This document shows, piece after piece, positions 44,462-56,580 of a DNA stretch of 64,000 nucleotides. Origin of the DNA: Burkholderia mayonis (lineage in GTDB: Bacteria; Pseudomonadota; Gammaproteobacteria; Burkholderiales; Burkholderiaceae); NCBI RefSeq assembly GCF_001523745.2, contig NZ_CP013387.1, positions 1,984,001 to 2,048,000 on the forward strand. The letters are read 5' to 3'. The position numbers were made by a program, and so were the translations under genes. The notes under the pieces are model-generated. The model did no database searches and was not told the DNA's origin. It worked only from the letters and a program-made list of their open reading frames with translations. Position 1 is the stretch's first letter; every line of letters begins with the position of its first letter.

Positions 44462-45634
44462 ATGAATGCTTCGAGCGTGACGTTGGGCGCGCGGCCGCCC
44501 GCCACCGACCACAAGGAACACCTGATCGACGCGCTGCGCGGCTTCGCCGCGCTGCTCGTCGCGTACTTTCACTGCCGGCAGGTCGTGTGGGTCGGGATGC
44601 AGAACTTCCATCGGACCTACGGCCATTCGCTCGATCCGAGCGTGATCGTCGGCTATCTGACGTTTCCGTTCGCGTGGGGCTCGGCCGGCGTGCCCATCTT
44701 CTTCGTGATCAGCGGCTATTGCATCCACCGCAGCGCGGCGCTCAAGCTCGCCGCCGATCCGGCGTACCGGCTCAACGCGCCGAACTTCTGGGCGCGCCGC
44801 TTCGCCCGCATCTATCCGGTGCTGCTCGCCGCGCTCGTCGCGACGCTCGCGTTCGACTCGATCAGCCTGCAGCTCGAGCCCGTCAGCCACAAGATCCGCG
44901 ACATCGGGCTCACGCCGTTCGCCGTCAACCTGCTGTCGCTGCAGGGCGTCGCGGGGTACACGTACGGGTCGAACGGCGCGCTGTGGACTCTGTCGCTCGA
45001 AGTGCAGTTCTACGCGATCTACCCGCTCCTCTTCGCGGCGCGCCGCCGCTTCGGGATGCTGCCCGTCGTCGTCGCGATCGCACTCGTCAACGTCGCGTCG
45101 GCCTGGCTGCTCGAGCGGCACGATCTGCAGTTCTTCACGTCGTACTGGCTGTCGTGGACGGTCGGCGCGTGGATCGCCGACGTCCGCGCACAGCGCGACG
45201 CGCACGTCGCGCCGGCCCCGTCGCGGCTCTGGTACGTGGCCGCGGCGATCGGCGTCGCGCTCGGCTGCGTCGCGTTCCACTTCGGCCAATACGGCGCGTT
45301 CCAGCTATGGGCGGCCGGCTTCGCGTGCTATCTGTACGCGGCGCTCGCGCGGCCCGTGTCGGCCTGCGCGCCGATGCGGGTGCTGTCGTGGTTCGGCGAT
45401 TTCAGCTACTCGCTTTACCTGATCCATCTTCCGTTCTTCGTGTGCGTCGCGTCGGTGCTGTACCGCTCCGGGCTGCAGTTGTCGATCTGGCCGTCGTTCG
45501 CGTTCATCGCGGCCGTCGTGCCCGTCGCGTATCTGTTCTACCGGATGTTCGAGCTGCCGGCGATGCGCTGGTCGGCAAGCCTCAAGCCGAAGCGGGCCAT
45601 CGCAGCGGCCGCGCAGCAGCGGATGCCCGTCTGA
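44462..45634 (+). CDS. Acyltransferase-3 family membrane protein
   Basis: The 390-residue protein has the family pattern HLIDALRGFAALLVAYFHCR and GSAGVPIFFVISGYCIHRSA, then ALWTLSLEVQFYAIYPLLFA, on about ten helices. It is a second putative O-acetyltransferase of the polysaccharide region. The start MNASSVTLGARPP at 44462 is chosen because it begins just before the conserved core; a frame from 44402 is open but lacks support. Confidence 0.9.
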   Translation: MNASSVTLGARPPATDHKEHLIDALRGFAALLVAYFHCRQVVWVGMQNFHRTYGHSLDPSVIVGYLTFPFAWGSAGVPIFFVISGYCIHRSAALKLAADPAYRLNAPNFWARRFARIYPVLLAALVATLAFDSISLQLEPVSHKIRDIGLTPFAVNLLSLQGVAGYTYGSNGALWTLSLEVQFYAIYPLLFAARRRFGMLPVVVAIALVNVASAWLLERHDLQFFTSYWLSWTVGAWIADVRAQRDAHVAPAPSRLWYVAAAIGVALGCVAFHFGQYGAFQLWAAGFACYLYAALARPVSACAPMRVLSWFGDFSYSLYLIHLPFFVCVASVLYRSGLQLSIWPSFAFIAAVVPVAYLFYRMFELPAMRWSASLKPKRAIAAAAQQRMPV

Positions 45635-46099
45635 CGAACGGGGCGGGCGGCTTGCGGCGCCCCGTGGCGGCGGCGCGGCCCGCCGCGCGAGGATCGAAGC
45701 GGCCAACGCGTGCCCGTGTCGGCGGTACGAAAACGCTTGCCGTCAACATGCGCCGAGCGGCCCGGTAAATCGGGCGCATGCATGGCGACGTCGCGGCGAA
45801 TGTCTTCGTCGCGTCGCCCTCGATACGTCGGTCGAAAGCCGGTCTATATGGTCTTGGACGCGTGAAGACAGCGATCCGAACGTCGCCGCTGCGAACGGTC
45901 GCGCGGCACGTCAGGCACGCCGCCCAGCAGCATGGCATTGAACGGACACGCAACAATCCGAGCGGCTGCTCGGCAATATCGCGGATTGCGAAGGAATCCC
46001 GGCGTCTGCCGACGACGAGCGCGACAGCGCGTTCAGGTACCCGGTATCGGCAATGTGATCGCCAGGCCGCCGCGCCGCCCGCTCGCCGCCAAACCGGTT
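45635..46099. other. Intergenic region between acyltransferase and glycosyltransferase genes
   Basis: Convergent ends of two genes; no supported gene or clear terminator is seen. Long frames crossing it are shadows of the glycosyltransferase gene. Confidence 0.4.
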
Positions 46100-48553
46100 T
46101 CACCGCCGCCGCGCGGTCCCGACGAGAATCCGCTCGACCTGCTCGACGTAAGTCTGCGTGCCGAAGCGGCTCACCGCGGTGTCGTAGCCATTCGCGACGA
46201 GCCGCTCGTACAGGACCGCGTCGGTCCGCAGCGCGGCGAGCGCGTCGGCGAGCGCGTGGGCGTCGCCGGGTTCGCAGAGGAGGCCGTTCACGTCGTCGTC
46301 GATGATCTCGACGACGCCGCCCGCGCGCGCCGCGACGACCGGCCGCTTCGCGAGCATCCCTTCGACGATCACGCGGCCGAACGGCTCCGGCGTGATCGAC
46401 GTGTGCGCGACGACGTCGACCGCCTTCATGCACGCGGCGACGTCGCGCTGGAAGCCGAGGAAATGCACACGCTCGCCGAGCCCGTGCAGCGCGACGTGGC
46501 CGCGCAGTTCGGCCGCGTATTCGTCCTCGCCGAAGAGCGGCGCGCCGACGAGCGCGACGTGCATGTCCGGATAGAGCCGCGCCGCCTCGAGCAGCACGTG
46601 CTGCCCCTTCCAGTGCGCGAGCCGGCTGAACGAGGCGACGATCCACGCGTCGGCCGGCAAGCCGAAGCGCATGCGCAGCGCGGCCTGGCGGACCGGTTCC
46701 AGCGCGACGAACGGCTCGGCCGAGATTCCGTTGAAGACGACCTGCACCGCGCGGCGGTCGAAGTCCGTCAGCGCGAGGAACGCCTGCGCGGACGCGTCCG
46801 AGTTCGCGATCACGCGCGTGACGCCGAGCCGCGCGCAATGCTTGATCGCGAGCCGCTGCTTCGAACCGAAATGCGCTTCGCTGACGATGTCGCGCAGATG
46901 CCAGACGACCGGCTTGCGCGCGAGCCGCCCGGCGAGCGCGCCGACCACCATCGCGCGCTGCGTATTCGCGTAGATCACGTCGGCGTCGCGCGCGCGGCGC
47001 GCGACGTCGCGCACGAGCGCGAGCAGGCTGCCCGCCGCGCGCAGCGACACGCCGCCCTGCTTGTGAACGCCCGCGAGTGCGCGCTGGCCGACGACGTCGA
47101 CACGCACGCCCGCTTCGTCGAGCGCCGCGCGGAACGGACCGTCGTCGAACAGCACGACGTCGGCCGAATCGCGCAGATGCTTCATGATTTCGAGCAGCGA
47201 CAGCTCGGCGCCGCCCAGCACGCCGCTCTGGTCGAGCACGAGCGCCTTCAGGCCGCTCGCCGCGAGCGACATGCCGCTGGCCGGCTGCGCGGCGCCCGCG
47301 CGCATCGCGCGCGCCTGCGCGTTCGGCAGCAGCGCATCGATCTGCGCGACGAAGCGCCGCCGGAAATGCGCGGCGGAAAACCGCTCGGCGTTCGCGCGGC
47401 AGTCCTCTGGCTCGAAGCGGTCCGGCGCGCGCTCGAAGTCGTCGACCGCTTCGACGATCGCGCGCGCGCTCTGCTCGTCGAAGAACACGCCGGTCGGCCG
47501 CTCGTGCGACGCCGCGTCGCGCACCGTCTCGAGCGCGCCGCCCTTGCCGAACGCGATGACGGGCGTGCCGCACGCCTGCGCCTCGACGACCGAAATCCCG
47601 AAATCCTCCTCCGCCGCGAACACGAACGCCTTCGCGCGGCGCATCCGGTCCTGCAGCACCGAGAACGGCTGATAGCCCATGATCTCGACGTTCGGCGCGG
47701 CCTTCGCGCGGATCTTCCGCATGTCCGGGCCGTCGCCGATCACGACGAGCCGCCGCTCGGGCATCTGCGCGAACGCTTCGACGATCAGGTCGATCTTCTT
47801 GTACGGCACCATCCGCGACGCGGTCAGGTAGAAGTCTTCCTTGTGCGTCGACAGCGTGAACGCGTCGACGTCGACGGGCGGAAACACGACCGCGGCGTCG
47901 CGCTGATAGACCTTGTGGATGCGCCGCGCGATGAACGCCGAGTTCGCGACGAAGCGGTCGACCGAGTTCGACGTGCGCACGTCCCAATTGCGGATGTAAT
48001 GCAGGATCAGCCGCGCGACCGCCGATTTGACACCGCGCGTCAACTGCGATTGTTCGAGGTACTGATGCTGGAGATCCCACGCGTAGCGGATCGGCGAATG
48101 CACGTAGCTGACGTGTACCTGGTCCGGCCCGGTGAGAATGCCCTTCGCGACCGCGTGGCTGCTCGAAATGACGAGATCGTACGCGGACACGTCGAGCTGC
48201 TCGATCGCGAGCGGCATCAGCGGCAGATAGCTGCGGTACTTCGTGCGCGCGTACGGCAGCTTCTGGATGAACGACGTCGTGACCGGCTTGCCGCGCAGGA
48301 ACGTGCGATCGTCGACGAAATCGACGAGGCTGAACAGATCCGCGTCCGGAAAGCACGCGACGATCTGCTCGAGCACGCGCTCGGCGCCCGCATAGGTGAC
48401 GAGCCAGTCGTGGACGATCGCAACGCGCAGCGGCCGCGCCGCGTCGCGCGCACGCTGCGGAAGCGGCGGCGCATCGGCGACGCGCGCGTCGCGCTCGACG
48501 TCCTGAAACGTCGCGGCGCGCTGCAACGGGTGTTCTGCAAGATCGCGATTCAT
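46100..48553 (-). CDS. Double-domain GT4 glycosyltransferase
   Basis: This 817-residue protein contains two complete GT-B glycosyltransferases. The N-terminal one (about 40-405) has VAIVHDWLVTYAGAERVLEQ and the GT4 motif AEEDFGISVVEAQACGTP. The C-terminal one (about 460-815) has VLGGAELSLLEIMKHLRD and PEPFGRVIVEGMLAKRP. Between them is a short Ala-rich linker. It may add two sugars in sequence to the repeat unit. The ATG at 48553 overlaps the flippase stop as ATGA. A much longer open frame extends upstream over the flippase gene and is not used. Confidence 0.92.
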   Translation of the reverse strand: MNRDLAEHPLQRAATFQDVERDARVADAPPLPQRARDAARPLRVAIVHDWLVTYAGAERVLEQIVACFPDADLFSLVDFVDDRTFLRGKPVTTSFIQKLPYARTKYRSYLPLMPLAIEQLDVSAYDLVISSSHAVAKGILTGPDQVHVSYVHSPIRYAWDLQHQYLEQSQLTRGVKSAVARLILHYIRNWDVRTSNSVDRFVANSAFIARRIHKVYQRDAAVVFPPVDVDAFTLSTHKEDFYLTASRMVPYKKIDLIVEAFAQMPERRLVVIGDGPDMRKIRAKAAPNVEIMGYQPFSVLQDRMRRAKAFVFAAEEDFGISVVEAQACGTPVIAFGKGGALETVRDAASHERPTGVFFDEQSARAIVEAVDDFERAPDRFEPEDCRANAERFSAAHFRRRFVAQIDALLPNAQARAMRAGAAQPASGMSLAASGLKALVLDQSGVLGGAELSLLEIMKHLRDSADVVLFDDGPFRAALDEAGVRVDVVGQRALAGVHKQGGVSLRAAGSLLALVRDVARRARDADVIYANTQRAMVVGALAGRLARKPVVWHLRDIVSEAHFGSKQRLAIKHCARLGVTRVIANSDASAQAFLALTDFDRRAVQVVFNGISAEPFVALEPVRQAALRMRFGLPADAWIVASFSRLAHWKGQHVLLEAARLYPDMHVALVGAPLFGEDEYAAELRGHVALHGLGERVHFLGFQRDVAACMKAVDVVAHTSITPEPFGRVIVEGMLAKRPVVAARAGGVVEIIDDDVNGLLCEPGDAHALADALAALRTDAVLYERLVANGYDTAVSRFGTQTYVEQVERILVGTARRR

Positions 48554-50019
48554 ACGCTCTTCCTCGGGTTCAGGCGCACGAGCACGCTGCGCGCGAGCGC
48601 GCGCATGCCGGGCGTCATCGTGATCGACCAGCCGACATTCAACGCGACCGCGACCGCGCACCCGGCGACCGCGGCGGCGAGGCCGCCGGGCAGCGCGTGC
48701 GCGAAGTAAAGGCTCGCAAGCAGGAATGCGAGGTGCGCGAACATGTCGAGCGCGATCGCGCGCATCCGGATCGCGGACAGATACAGCAGCACGCCGTAAT
48801 CGACGAGCGCGCGCGCGGCGACGACGACCGCCGCGCCGATCAGCCCGAAATGGTGGATGCCGACCCACAGCGCGCCGACGAAGAACGGCATCTGCACGAG
48901 GCCCGCGGCGGCGGCGCGCGCCGGGTTGACCTGCGACTGGATCAGGATGCGCGTGACGCTTGCCTGTCCGACGAGCCACACGCTGATCACGAGCACGCGG
49001 CCGACGGGCGCCGACAGCTCGGCGAGATCCCGGCCGATCCACAGCGTGAGGAACGGCCCGAGCGCGAAGACCGCGACGATCGCGACCGGCGTGAACACGC
49101 CGTTCAGGAATTCGAGCGACTGCTTGACGAGCGTGTCCGCGTGATCGCGGCCGACCGCCGACAGCCGCGGAAACAGCGTGCGCACGAGCGCGTTCGGCAG
49201 CATGTTCAGGCGCGTGACGAGGTTCTGCGGCACCGTGTAATACGTGACGTACTTCGCGCCGAGCCCCGCGCCCAGCATCACGCGATCGAGCGTGTCGGCG
49301 ATCATGCTCGTCGTGCTCGCGATCAGCATCCAGCCGCCGAAGTTGAAGAGTCCCTTCGCGGTGCCGAGCTGCGGCGGCTCGATCTTGCGGATGCCGAGCA
49401 CCTTCATGCTCGCCGAGCCGAGCATCACCGCGGCGATGAAGCGCGCGCCGACCGCGGCGGCGAGCACGACCTGCAGCGTCGGCGCGACGAGCCACGCGGC
49501 GAACAGCGGCATGAGCTGGAACAGGAAGGTGCCGATCGTCTGGTTCGTGTTGAACACGCCGAAACGCTCGGCGCCGTTGATCGCGCCGGCGAACACCCAC
49601 GACACGTTCGCGAGCGGAATCGCGAGCGCGAGCCACGGCAGCGCGAGATACACCTCGTGCTGCAGTTCGGCCGACAGCTTCGTGAAGTACGCGGTGTACA
49701 TGAACGCGCCGAAGTAGATCAGGAGCCCGCCCGCGATCCCGGTCGCGAGGTTCAGCCAGAACGCGCTCCAGAACACGCGCGCGCTCTCTTTCGCGTCGCC
49801 GCTCGCGAGCGCCTTCGAGATGTGGTTCTGCGCGGCCATGCTCATGCCGAGATCGAGGATTCCGAAATAGCCGATCAGCGTCCACACGAGGCTCACGACG
49901 CCGTAGCGCTCGACGCCGAGCGCCTTGATGTACGCGGGCACCGTCACGAGCGACACGAAAGTCGGCAGGATCAGGCCGAAGAAATTGATCGCGACGTTCT
50001 TCAGAATGCCTTTATCCAT
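48550..50019 (-). CDS. MOP-family polysaccharide flippase (Wzx-like)
   Basis: The 489-residue protein has about 12-14 membrane helices and begins MDKGILKNVAINFFGLILPT, typical of O-antigen/exopolysaccharide translocases. SLVWTLIGYFGILDLGMSMA is the usual second segment. It would move lipid-linked repeat units across the inner membrane. The ATG at 50019 is preferred over a GTG at 50025. It is coupled to the glycosyltransferase gene by a four-base overlap. Confidence 0.92.
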   Translation of the reverse strand: MDKGILKNVAINFFGLILPTFVSLVTVPAYIKALGVERYGVVSLVWTLIGYFGILDLGMSMAAQNHISKALASGDAKESARVFWSAFWLNLATGIAGGLLIYFGAFMYTAYFTKLSAELQHEVYLALPWLALAIPLANVSWVFAGAINGAERFGVFNTNQTIGTFLFQLMPLFAAWLVAPTLQVVLAAAVGARFIAAVMLGSASMKVLGIRKIEPPQLGTAKGLFNFGGWMLIASTTSMIADTLDRVMLGAGLGAKYVTYYTVPQNLVTRLNMLPNALVRTLFPRLSAVGRDHADTLVKQSLEFLNGVFTPVAIVAVFALGPFLTLWIGRDLAELSAPVGRVLVISVWLVGQASVTRILIQSQVNPARAAAAGLVQMPFFVGALWVGIHHFGLIGAAVVVAARALVDYGVLLYLSAIRMRAIALDMFAHLAFLLASLYFAHALPGGLAAAVAGCAVAVALNVGWSITMTPGMRALARSVLVRLNPRKSV

Positions 50020-50067
50020 GGTCACGCCACCCCGCCCCGTTCACGCCCGCCCTCGTCCACGCGCCGG

Positions 50068-52242
50068 TCATTGCGGCCTCCATCGATACATCATCACTTT
50101 GCCGCGCGCGTCCTCCTCGACGAAGATCAGGTACTCGCCGTTGTCGCGCTTGTACGCGCTGATCCCGAACGGGACGTCGACCCAGCCGGACGCGCGCCCG
50201 ACTTCCGGCCCCGGCTTGATCACGCCGAGCTCGCGGCCGTTCTCCTTGTCGTACACGTGCACGGTGCCGACCGGCTCGACGCCGAACAGATAGCGGCCTT
50301 CGACCGTCAGGCCGATCAGCGTGAAGATCGGCTTCGCGTCGAGCTGCCACGGCAGCGAAACCTGGTAACGCACGACGGGCGAACCGCTCGACCACTTGTC
50401 GAAGCGCACGAGCACGCGCCCCACTTCCTTCGAAAGGCCGCCCACGCGCGGCGCGCCGGCCGTGTAGCCCGTCACGTACAGCGTGTCGGTCGACGCGTCG
50501 TACAGCGAGCGCCGCAGTTCGGTGAACGGCGCGGGCGTCGGATACGTCGTCAGCTTGTCGTACGCGTAGATCGGGTTGCCGGCCTTGTCGAGGCCGCCGA
50601 AGCGGAAGCGCCGGATGCCGCGCGTGTCGCTCGTGCGCCAGATGTCGCCGCTCGTGTCGACCCACCAGCCCCAGCCGCCCGCCATGCCCTTGCCGGTCGT
50701 GTTCAGCTCGAACTCGCCTTCGTCGATGCGGCCGTTGCCGTTCGCGTCGCGCCAGATCCAGTCGCCGCCCGACGGCCGGTTCGGCACCTTGTCGACGGGC
50801 CGTGCGCGGCCCGCGAGCAGCCCCGACGGAATCGCGGTCTCGCCGTCGCGCTTCGGATCGAAGCGATAGATCTTCAGATGGTCCGCGTACATGTCAGTCA
50901 GATAGAGGAACGTGCGGCCCGCGACCTTGCGCGCGAACGGCATCCCCGGCCATTGATCGGTGTTGAACACCGGATCGTCCGGATACTTGAAGCGGTTCGA
51001 CAGGAATCCCGCATATTTCCATTCCTTGCCGACGGGCTTCGACAGATCGAGCTCGAAGCGCTTGTTGCCCGTGTAGACGCTGTTCGGCCGGCCCGGATCG
51101 ATCCACGCGCCATCGACGAACAACAGGCCCTGCACCTGCCAGCGCAGCCGGCCGTCCGGCGCGTAGCTCTCGAGCGTGCTGCCGAGCCCCGCGCCGATCG
51201 TGCCTTGGCCTTGGCGCGGCCCGATGCCGTTCGTCGCGACGTAGACGTTGCCCGCGCGATCGACGCCGACGCCCGTCAGCCCGTTGAAGCGCTGCGGCCC
51301 CGGCCGCCCCGCATAGCCCGAGAAGATGCCGCCGCGCTCGCCGAGCGTGCCTGACATCGCATAGCCGCCTCCGCCGGATTTCGAGAAGATCAGGACCTGC
51401 TGGCGCGGGCCGTTGTCGGCGATCAGCACGCGGCCCTTCGCGTCGGTCGCGACGTCCACGGCGTCGGTGCCCGACGGCAACGCGGGCGCGTCGTCGATCG
51501 CGCGGCCGTCGGAGCGCACGTGCGCGAGTTTCGCCGGCCCGTTCACCGTGCCGGTCAACAGCCACAGCGTGCCGTCGCCCGCGAGCGCGATCCGGCCCGG
51601 CTCGTGCGCGCTCCACGCGCCCTTCTTCTGCATCGTCTGCGCGTCGTACACGTTAACGGTGTCGTGCAGCGGATCGGTCGCGTACAGCACGCTGTCGTTC
51701 GCCGCGAGGCCCGCGATTTCCGCGCGCGTGTCGGTCGGCACGTCGTTGACCATCAGGAAACTCGCCGCGAGCTTCGCGCGCGCGTCCGACGCCTTCGCGC
51801 TGCGAAACGGCGCGGCCTGCTTCACGTCGCCGATGTCGCGGCGCGAGATCCCATACCACTGCCGGCCCTTGTCTGGCCAGAGGCTCGGTCCGACGAGTCG
51901 GCCTTTTTCGTTGCCGACCGCGATCGCGACGTACGCATAGCGGCTGTTGACAGCGATCGCATTGCCGCCCGCGTTGCCCCAGCCGTGCGTGCCGCCCGCG
52001 AAGCCGAGCATCTTGCCGTCCTGATAGACGCTCGCTTCCGCGCCGCTTTCGTCCCACGGCGCATTCGTATACACCTTGCCGTCGGGCGCGACCGCGATCG
52101 CGTGAATGTCGATCTGCGTCCACGTGCCGTCGCCATAGCCATAGGTGTTGCCGATCCACGACGTCGTCGCGGGCAGCACGTTCTCTGCTCTCGCGGCGCC
52201 CGTCAGCATCGCCGCCGCGCACACCGCCACTCCCATCCGCAT
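50068..52242 (-). CDS. Exported beta-propeller-like protein of the polysaccharide operon
   Basis: This protein of about 724 residues has a signal peptide (MRMGVAVCAAAMLTGAARA). Repeats of the kind VxVDxxGNVYVATNG and GRLRWQVQGLLF are NHL/SMP-30-like propeller blades, and WRDANGNGRIDEGEFE resembles a calcium-binding loop. I do not recognise a named family. It is 48 bp from the flippase gene on the same strand, so a periplasmic role in handling or modifying the polymer is likely. The start lies at 52242 or at a TTG at 52254. Confidence 0.82.
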   Translation of the reverse strand: MRMGVAVCAAAMLTGAARAENVLPATTSWIGNTYGYGDGTWTQIDIHAIAVAPDGKVYTNAPWDESGAEASVYQDGKMLGFAGGTHGWGNAGGNAIAVNSRYAYVAIAVGNEKGRLVGPSLWPDKGRQWYGISRRDIGDVKQAAPFRSAKASDARAKLAASFLMVNDVPTDTRAEIAGLAANDSVLYATDPLHDTVNVYDAQTMQKKGAWSAHEPGRIALAGDGTLWLLTGTVNGPAKLAHVRSDGRAIDDAPALPSGTDAVDVATDAKGRVLIADNGPRQQVLIFSKSGGGGYAMSGTLGERGGIFSGYAGRPGPQRFNGLTGVGVDRAGNVYVATNGIGPRQGQGTIGAGLGSTLESYAPDGRLRWQVQGLLFVDGAWIDPGRPNSVYTGNKRFELDLSKPVGKEWKYAGFLSNRFKYPDDPVFNTDQWPGMPFARKVAGRTFLYLTDMYADHLKIYRFDPKRDGETAIPSGLLAGRARPVDKVPNRPSGGDWIWRDANGNGRIDEGEFELNTTGKGMAGGWGWWVDTSGDIWRTSDTRGIRRFRFGGLDKAGNPIYAYDKLTTYPTPAPFTELRRSLYDASTDTLYVTGYTAGAPRVGGLSKEVGRVLVRFDKWSSGSPVVRYQVSLPWQLDAKPIFTLIGLTVEGRYLFGVEPVGTVHVYDKENGRELGVIKPGPEVGRASGWVDVPFGISAYKRDNGEYLIFVEEDARGKVMMYRWRPQ

Positions 52243-52784
52243 CAAACGTCGCAAAACGCCTCTCCCTTCGACCGTGACGAGACGCCCGCGCGCGCCTGGC
52301 CGAAATGCGAGCCGGACGCACGAAACGCTCGTGCGTTTGCGACGCATGCACGCATCGCAAAATAGGTTTCAAACGATGCGAAGCAGGTTACAAGCAAAAA
52401 TATTCACAAGAAATTTGGAAATATTTGCGGATATTTCGATGCGCGATCGTGTATCGAATGATCGTTTCGAGCCGCTTTCCGCCGGCGAGAACGGCCGGCG
52501 GCGCCTGCGGACGCGCGTAGACAATGCCGCGCGGCATCGCGCGCGCGATCAAGACAATCGGGGTCGAATTTCGCATCGCATCCGCCGGTCGCCCGGCGGA
52601 CGCGGCTGCCGCGCCGCATCAGAAAAAATCGAACGAACCACAACGCGTTTTTTTGCGGATTTCTTTTCCCTAAAATCGATTTCAACTCGATCTTTCATTT
52701 ATTTCAGCGGATGCACGACGATCGGAACGACGAAAGCGCAACGCGCGGCCGGCCTCGAATCGTCATCGTCCGCGCCTATGCACG
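52243..52784. other. Divergent promoter region of the polysaccharide genes
   Basis: Non-coding, with AT-rich stretches around 52350-52450 and 52620-52720. It should hold promoters for the leftward propeller-flippase-glycosyltransferase operon and the rightward acyltransferase-gmd-rmd operon. Confidence 0.5.
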
Positions 52785-53843
52785 ATGACTCGCGATACGC
52801 TCGTTGCCCCGCCCGCCCATGCCGGCCGCATCGTCCAGCTCGACGGCCTGCGTGCGTTCGCCGTGCTCGCCGTGTTCTTCCAGCATGCGCTGAAGGCCCC
52901 GCTGTGGATCGGCGTCGATCTCTTCTTCGTCCTGAGCGGCCTGCTCATCACCGGCATCCTGCTCGAACGCAAGGCGCGCGGCCAGTCGTACTTCGGCTAC
53001 TTCTACGCGCGCCGGGTGCGCCGCATCCTGCCGCCGTATCTGCTGCTGCTCGTCGTCTCGTCGATCCTGTTCGGCGTCGAATGGGCAAAACACTGGCCGT
53101 GGTACGCGTTCTTCTCGACGAACATCGGGCTGTCGCTCGGCGGCATCGGGCACGAGAGCCTGAACGTGCTGTGGTCGCTCGCCGTCGAGGAGCAGTTCTA
53201 CATCTTCTGGCCGTTCGTCGTGCTGCTCATCCCCGAGCGCGCGCTCGCGTGGGTCGCGGCCGCGCTGATCGTCGCGGCGCCGCTGCTGCGCGCGGTCGCC
53301 ACGCCGTGGTTCGATTCGTTCTGGCCGATCTACTACCTGACGCCGTTCCGGATGGACCTGCTCGCCGCGGGCGCGCTGCTTGCCGTCGCGCTGCGCCGCG
53401 ACCGGCGCGCGCTCGAGCCGTACTACGGCGCGGCGATCGCGCTCGCATGCGCGGCGCTCGCGGCGCTCGCGTGGCTGCACCTGTCATATCCGCGCTTTCG
53501 CGCGGCGAACACGCCGCTCTCCAACGCGACGCTCTACAGCATCTCGCTCGTGCTCTGCACATCGATCGTCGTGATCGCGCTGCGCGGCCGCGGCCTCGTG
53601 CAGCGCGTGCTGACGAATCCGGCGCTCGTCTATATCGGCACCGTCAGCTACACGATCTATCTCGTCCACCTGAGCGTGCTGTATGCGCTCTGGCCGCTGC
53701 ACCTGAACCGCTATCCGACGGCGGCGCTCGCGTTCGGCATCACGCTCGCGTATGCGACCGCGAGCTGGTACGGCTTCGAGCAGCGCCTGACGCGCGGCGC
53801 GCCCCGGCAAGCGCTCGCGGGCGCCGCGCGCGCATCCGCATGA
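52785..53843 (+). CDS. Acyltransferase-3 family membrane protein
   Basis: The 352-residue protein has RIVQLDGLRAFAVLAVFFQH (catalytic His), WIGVDLFFVLSGLLITGILL and LNVLWSLAVEEQFYIFWPFV on about ten helices. It is the third membrane acyltransferase in this region and is 34 bp upstream of gmd, which ties it to polymer acetylation. The ATG is at 52785; an out-of-frame ATG lies just before. Confidence 0.92.
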   Translation: MTRDTLVAPPAHAGRIVQLDGLRAFAVLAVFFQHALKAPLWIGVDLFFVLSGLLITGILLERKARGQSYFGYFYARRVRRILPPYLLLLVVSSILFGVEWAKHWPWYAFFSTNIGLSLGGIGHESLNVLWSLAVEEQFYIFWPFVVLLIPERALAWVAAALIVAAPLLRAVATPWFDSFWPIYYLTPFRMDLLAAGALLAVALRRDRRALEPYYGAAIALACAALAALAWLHLSYPRFRAANTPLSNATLYSISLVLCTSIVVIALRGRGLVQRVLTNPALVYIGTVSYTIYLVHLSVLYALWPLHLNRYPTAALAFGITLAYATASWYGFEQRLTRGAPRQALAGAARASA

Positions 53844-53868
53844 TCCGGTTCACCCATCGTTCGATTAG

Positions 53869-55875
<2,007 letters not shown>

Positions 55876-55891
<16 letters not shown>

Positions 55892-56253
55892 GCGTCGATG
55901 CTCTTCGCGAACGGCGACGGCGTGTCGCCCGTGTGCAGCGTCGTGACGGTCTCGATCAGTGCGATCCCGCACTCGTCTTCGGCGACCGGGTTGTGCATCG
56001 TGTTCTTCGGCACGATGCAGAAATCGCCGGCGTTCAGCACGACGTCGCGATCCTCGAACTGGATCCGCAAGCTGCCGTAGACGACGTAGAACATTTCGTC
56101 CTCGTCGGCATGCTTGTGCCACGTGAATTCGCCCTTCAGCTTCGCGACCTTCACGTACTGGTCGTTCACGCGTCCGACGACACGCGGCGACCAGTATTCG
56201 GTCACGTCGCGCAACGCCGCTTCGAAGTTGATGCCGGTGCCTGCCTGGAACAT
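55876..56253 (-). CDS. Small cupin-fold protein
   Basis: The 125-residue single-domain cupin has motif 1 TWHKHADEDEMFYVVYGSLR and motif 2 GDFCIVPKNTMHNP, with metal-ligand His/Glu residues in place. Similar cupins include sugar isomerases and small regulators. It is convergent with rmd, overlapping its stop, so a link with the polysaccharide genes is only positional. Confidence 0.88.
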
Positions 56254-56330
56254 GGGGACGCTCGTTGTCGATGCATTCGAGCGGCCAGCTTAGCAGCAAC
56301 CGCGCGAATGCGCCGAAGCCGGCCTGTCGC

Positions 56331-56385
56331 GGCTCGGGGTGGCTCGGGGTGGCTCGGGGTGGCTCGGGGTGGCTCGGGGTGGCTC
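56331..56385. repeat. 10-bp tandem repeat (GGCTCGGGGT), five units
   Basis: Five exact units (56331-56380) and a partial sixth lie about 80 bp upstream of the leftward cupin start, possibly in its promoter region, and close to the prophage boundary. Confidence 0.95.
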
Positions 56386-56580
56386 CGCTCGGCGCGGTTG
56401 AAGAGAGGTGAGATATTTCCAAGGGAGAACGCGCGATATTTCCGGTATGACGCGGGATGGGACGGGATCACTCGGAACGGCGCTTGCAAACCACTTGCGT
56501 AGGTTGAAACAGGAATATATCTCTCTGGGGCAAGGCCCGCGAGGGCCGCGTCAGGCCGAAGGCGAGACTCGCGAGGAGAC

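Noticed and set aside
45932..48709. 925-codon open frame antisense to the glycosyltransferase gene
   Set aside because: Shadow frame arising from high GC third positions of the real leftward gene.
48697..51354. 885-codon open frame antisense to the flippase and propeller genes
   Set aside because: Same artefact; no start signal and an Arg/Glu/His-rich product.
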